In this document: positions 13,638 to 15,776 of the stretch, piece by piece
How the letters are laid out: each line of letters starts with the position of its first letter
How positions within the stretch are numbered: the first letter of the stretch is position 1
Assembly: GCA_021152595.1 (NCBI GenBank)
Contig: JAGKVC010000063.1
Coordinates: 1 to 15,776, forward strand
Direction of reading: 5' to 3'
DNA from: Clostridia bacterium
Lineage (GTDB): Bacteria; Bacillota; Clostridia; Oscillospirales; Ruminococcaceae
DNA: 15,776 bases
The notes under the pieces: model-generated
Told to the model about the DNA's origin: nothing
Seen by the model: only the letters and a program-made list of their open reading frames with translations
Database searches by the model: none
Position numbers and translations under genes: made by a program

Positions 13638-14567
13638 ATGGCCAAAAATATAGGACGGGAAGCACTGATCCTGAAAAAACGCAGAAAAGAGCTCGGGCTG
13701 ACGCAGACCGAGATCGCAGAAGCGATCGGCGTACAGCTGCAGCACTATCAGATGTTTGAATACGGAACACGCAAGGTCTCGACCAGCAGCATGATCCTTG
13801 GGCTGCGGCTCTGTGCTGCGCTGGAGCTTGCAATCTATCTGGACACCTCAGAATCTGTCCGTAGCGTGACGCTGAGGCTGTTTCCCGGCACTCCGGCAGA
13901 AGCACCGTCACTTCCGTCTATCCCGCAGGACGCAGACCATGTGCGCCTGCTGATGTATGCCGTGCGCCTGAATCCGGGTGCTGAATCTCTCACTGAGCGT
14001 GACTGGTACGACTACCGTGAGGACAGGAACGTCTGCGGATATTGTCGTTGTATCCTTGGGAAATGTAAGGTTACCGAGATGTTGGCACAGCTTGCACAGA
14101 TCACAGCGGAAATGCAGGAATACAACGATACGGTCACAGAGCTTACAAACAAGGTCGATACGCTCCAGACGGAGGTCGATGACATCATCGGTGGCATCGT
14201 GGAGATCGGCTCCTGCGGTGAAAACATCCATTATGTTCTCTACGAAAACGGAAAGCTCCTGCTTCACGGAACCGGTGAGACTTACGACTACGAAATCGGG
14301 CAGTCACCATTCTGGGAAAATGAGGATATCAGAAGCCTTGTGGTATCGGACGGTATCACAAAAATCGGAAACAGCTTGTTTGAACGCTGCAAGAGTATGG
14401 CATCGGCAAGTTTCCCGACCAGCCTTACAGAGATCGGTGAGCGTGCGTTCTTTATGTATAATCAGGGTGGGATTACTTCGCTGAGTATTCCGCCATCCGT
14501 CACAACACTTGGTGAAAAGGCTTTTGTACACTTTAATGGCACAACTCCATCACGGAATCCCATGTGA
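13638..14567 (+). CDS. Chimera: XRE-family repressor N-terminus fused to a phage tail protein with BspA-like repeats
   Basis: 309 residues with three unlike parts. Residues 1-68 are an XRE helix-turn-helix: LTQTEIAEAIGVQLQHYQMF then EYGTRKVS. From about 70 the sequence becomes a phage tail/baseplate-type protein: LDTSESVRSVTLRLFPG, DADHVRLLMYAVRLNPGA, DWYDYREDRNVCGYCRCILG, then a coiled coil from about 146 (MLAQLAQITAEMQEYN). Residues 230-295 are two to three BspA-type leucine-rich repeats (IRSLVVSDGITKIGNSLFERC, SFPTSLTEIGERAFF, SLSIPPSVTTLGEKAFVHF). The C-terminus (NGTTPSRNPM) looks like out-of-frame junk. Start ATG 13638 has AGGAGGT nine bases upstream. The most likely origin is a deletion that joined an early repressor gene to a late tail gene. 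Whether the fusion is stable or useful is unknown. Confidence 0.65.
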   Translation: MAKNIGREALILKKRRKELGLTQTEIAEAIGVQLQHYQMFEYGTRKVSTSSMILGLRLCAALELAIYLDTSESVRSVTLRLFPGTPAEAPSLPSIPQDADHVRLLMYAVRLNPGAESLTERDWYDYREDRNVCGYCRCILGKCKVTEMLAQLAQITAEMQEYNDTVTELTNKVDTLQTEVDDIIGGIVEIGSCGENIHYVLYENGKLLLHGTGETYDYEIGQSPFWENEDIRSLVVSDGITKIGNSLFERCKSMASASFPTSLTEIGERAFFMYNQGGITSLSIPPSVTTLGEKAFVHFNGTTPSRNPM

Positions 14568-14782
14568 GCAGATGGAACGAAGCATACACCGCAGCAATGA
14601 ACCTGAATGAGCGTGTTGGTGTGAACGAGGGCGTTTTCGAGCGCTTCAAGACCGAGATCCTCTATGATATGCAGGGAGCGAAAACCTCTATCACGGACAT
14701 TTACACACGCCTTGAAGCCGTTGAAGCCGCACTCTCCGGAGTTGAAACCGCTCTGGCGGATATCGTGGAGGTGACAGCATGA
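14564..14782 (+). CDS. Phage tail-fibre/baseplate fragment with coiled coil
   Basis: From GTG 14564 this encodes 72 residues: SRWNEAYTAA, a linker with ERVGVNEGVFERFK, then a heptad-like helix (TSITDIYTRLEAVEAALSGV). The frame is already protein-like upstream of the GTG: the residues before it read HNSITESHV, a common phage-fibre phrase, until a TAA at 14534-14536. So the true start has been lost at a join to the preceding gene, and the GTG, overlapping that gene's TGA, may only be a rescue start. The end couples to the next gene by ATGA (14779-14782). It is probably the C-terminal part of a tail-fibre protein; a separate small gene is the alternative. Confidence 0.55.
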   Translation: MSRWNEAYTAAMNLNERVGVNEGVFERFKTEILYDMQGAKTSITDIYTRLEAVEAALSGVETALADIVEVTA

Positions 14783-15450
14783 GTATCGCAAATTATCTGA
14801 CTGAGCTGGACAATCAGCGCGACCAGCTTGCAAGGAACCTTGTGGCAATGGGCGTGCAGGCATCGGAGGCCGAAAAGCTGAATACCCTTGTCCCGAAAGT
14901 GCTGCAAATCCCGCAGAGAAAGCCGGATGTCACGCTGTTCAGGGCTTCTATTGACACGCTCCATGACTACGGTGAAAAGGTCTACACCTTCTACAATGAC
15001 GGCTACCGCAGTCTCTCCGGCTTCACAGAATCGTATCAGCATTTCTGCTGTGAGGAGAACGGCTATGCGATCTACTACAATCAGCCGGATTTCAACTGGG
15101 GTCAGACCATTTATACGATGTGTGTAGAACCTGTTCACATCAGTTCTTCCAACAAGATCATGATGAGCTATAAGTCGGGCGCTACGGATATCGGTGAGAT
15201 GTGGCTTGTGCCGAAAAACAATGATACACTTTCTCCGGCGGATACCGCAAGATATATCTACGAGGCTATCCAGAATAATCAGGCAGTTTCTGTGCCGTTC
15301 GGTTGGCTCGGCACTGTGGGCAACTATATCAATGTGCTGCATGAATGTAATGGTATCAGTGCCGGCGATTATTATCTTGCTTGGAAAGCAATCACCGATA
15401 ATACAAGCCCAATGATCCGTTCTGTGAAGGTAGTGGATGTGACAATTTAA
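14779..15450 (+). CDS. Putative phage tail-fibre/tip protein
   Basis: 223 residues. The N-terminus MSIANYLTELDNQRDQLARN followed by LVAMGVQASEAEKLNTLVPKVLQI is a segment often seen at the start of Clostridia prophage tail proteins, where it probably attaches to the baseplate or to a fibre trimer. The rest is beta-rich with many aromatic residues (YQHFCCEENGYAIYYNQPDF, GWLGTVGNYINVLHECNG), as expected for a receptor-binding head. I do not recognise a named domain in it. Start ATG 14779 overlaps the previous stop; the holin gene follows after 14 bases. The position between fibre and holin genes matches the usual tail-to-lysis order. Confidence 0.6.
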   Translation: MSIANYLTELDNQRDQLARNLVAMGVQASEAEKLNTLVPKVLQIPQRKPDVTLFRASIDTLHDYGEKVYTFYNDGYRSLSGFTESYQHFCCEENGYAIYYNQPDFNWGQTIYTMCVEPVHISSSNKIMMSYKSGATDIGEMWLVPKNNDTLSPADTARYIYEAIQNNQAVSVPFGWLGTVGNYINVLHECNGISAGDYYLAWKAITDNTSPMIRSVKVVDVTI

Positions 15451-15464
15451 GAGAGGATGATTCA

Positions 15465-15776
15465 ATGAAAGAAAATATCTGTACAGCCGCCGGGGTCATC
15501 GGCGGCTTTTTTGCGGCGCTGCTCGGAGGGTGGGATTCGGCATTGGCAACACTCATCATCTTTATGGCAATCGACTTCACAACCGGACTGATTACCGCAT
15601 CTATGGGCAGAAGCAAGCACAGCAAGACCGGAAGGCTGAGTTCAAAGGCGGGCTGGGTCGGGCTTGCGAAAAAGTTTTGCATTCTGCTCATGGTTGTGGT
15701 CGCTGTCCGCATGGACATTATGATCGGTACCACATATATCCGTGATGCGACCTGCATCGGCTTCTGTGTCAATGAG
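15465..15776 (+). CDS. Phage holin, TcdE/phage_holin_4 family (3' end outside window)
   Basis: The frame is open from ATG 15465 to the window edge (104 codons). MKENICTAAGVIGGFFAALL opens a first membrane segment, followed by ATLIIFMAIDFTTGLITA (second, with the family's IDxxTGL motif), a basic loop (GRSKHSKTGRLSSKAGWVGL), KFCILLMVVVAVRMDIMIG (third) and IRDATCIGFCVNE. This is the phage_holin_4 pattern shared with the toxin-release protein TcdE. Holins form pores that let endolysin through the membrane; an amidase gene would be expected just beyond the window. AGAGGATG lies about 8 bases before the ATG. Nothing is missing in the visible part. Confidence 0.85.
   Translation, partial: MKENICTAAGVIGGFFAALLGGWDSALATLIIFMAIDFTTGLITASMGRSKHSKTGRLSSKAGWVGLAKKFCILLMVVVAVRMDIMIGTTYIRDATCIGFCVNE

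Larger units (their letters stand above)
13572..15776 (+). mobile_element. Degraded prophage, tail and lysis end
   Basis: The segment runs from a phage-style repressor start through tail-protein genes to a holin at the window edge. Integrase, replication, packaging, head and most tail genes are absent between repressor and tail fibre, and two join points are visible (about 13840 and 14535). The left boundary is taken as the promoter of the repressor; the right end lies outside the window. Confidence 0.6.

Noticed and set aside
13978..14484. Overlapping plus-strand frame with a Thr/Val-rich start inside the chimera gene
   Set aside because: It has no start signal and turns into Arg/Ser-rich shadow sequence, while the main frame keeps coiled-coil and leucine-rich features.

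Overview
The window reads as accessory DNA from a gut Clostridia-type Firmicute, most like Ruminococcus or another Oscillospiraceae/Lachnospiraceae member. The reasons are mid-GC coding sequence, strong AGGAGG ribosome binding sites, sigma-A promoters with 17-base spacers, Thr-rich linkers and GLUG repeats in a giant secreted protein, and a Clostridia-style phage holin. The taxonomic call is an inference from style; no rRNA or tRNA is present.

Layout. (1) 1-600: the C-terminal half of a large serine recombinase that runs in from the left edge, followed by a strong terminator. It probably marks the end of an integrated element. (2) 600-2400: a papain/transglutaminase-fold protein, a stretch without clear genes, and a MntA-HepT type VII toxin-antitoxin operon with a clear promoter, all on the minus strand. 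(3) 2440-2811: a chimeric insertion-sequence scar in which the start of an IS3-family orfA is joined to the end of an IS5-like transposase. (4) 3242-7713, plus strand: a compact five-gene operon with its own promoter. It encodes an HPr-kinase-like protein, a PqqD-like peptide-recognition protein, a Ser/His S26/S24-type peptidase, an ABC exporter and a nucleotidyltransferase. From the second gene on, each start overlaps the previous stop. (5) 7779-8140: a second, different IS3-family scar whose orfA carries an internal amber codon.

(6) 8175-13444, minus strand: a TetR-type regulator with one in-frame TGA, a 1472-residue secreted protein (discoidin-like domain, Cys-containing GLUG repeats, Thr-rich linker, three 53-residue repeats), then a 34-codon peptide and a shared terminator. 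The peptide looks like a RiPP precursor: it has a YxxAxI motif close to the lasso-leader YxxPxL motif and an acidic DVITTS segment. (7) 13572-15776, plus strand: a degraded prophage. An XRE repressor is fused in frame to a tail protein with BspA-like leucine-rich repeats, followed by two more tail genes and a holin that runs off the right edge.

The most interesting reading is that regions 4 and 6 together form an unusual RiPP-like system. The kinase, recognition protein, exporter and nucleotidyltransferase match accessory and core parts of paeninodin-type lasso-peptide clusters. However, no asparagine-synthetase-like cyclase and no transglutaminase-type leader peptidase lie beside them, and an S26/S24-type peptidase takes up a place in the operon. 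The candidate substrate is encoded convergently, at the end of the adhesin operon. The family calls are fairly secure. The functional link between the two operons is a hypothesis.
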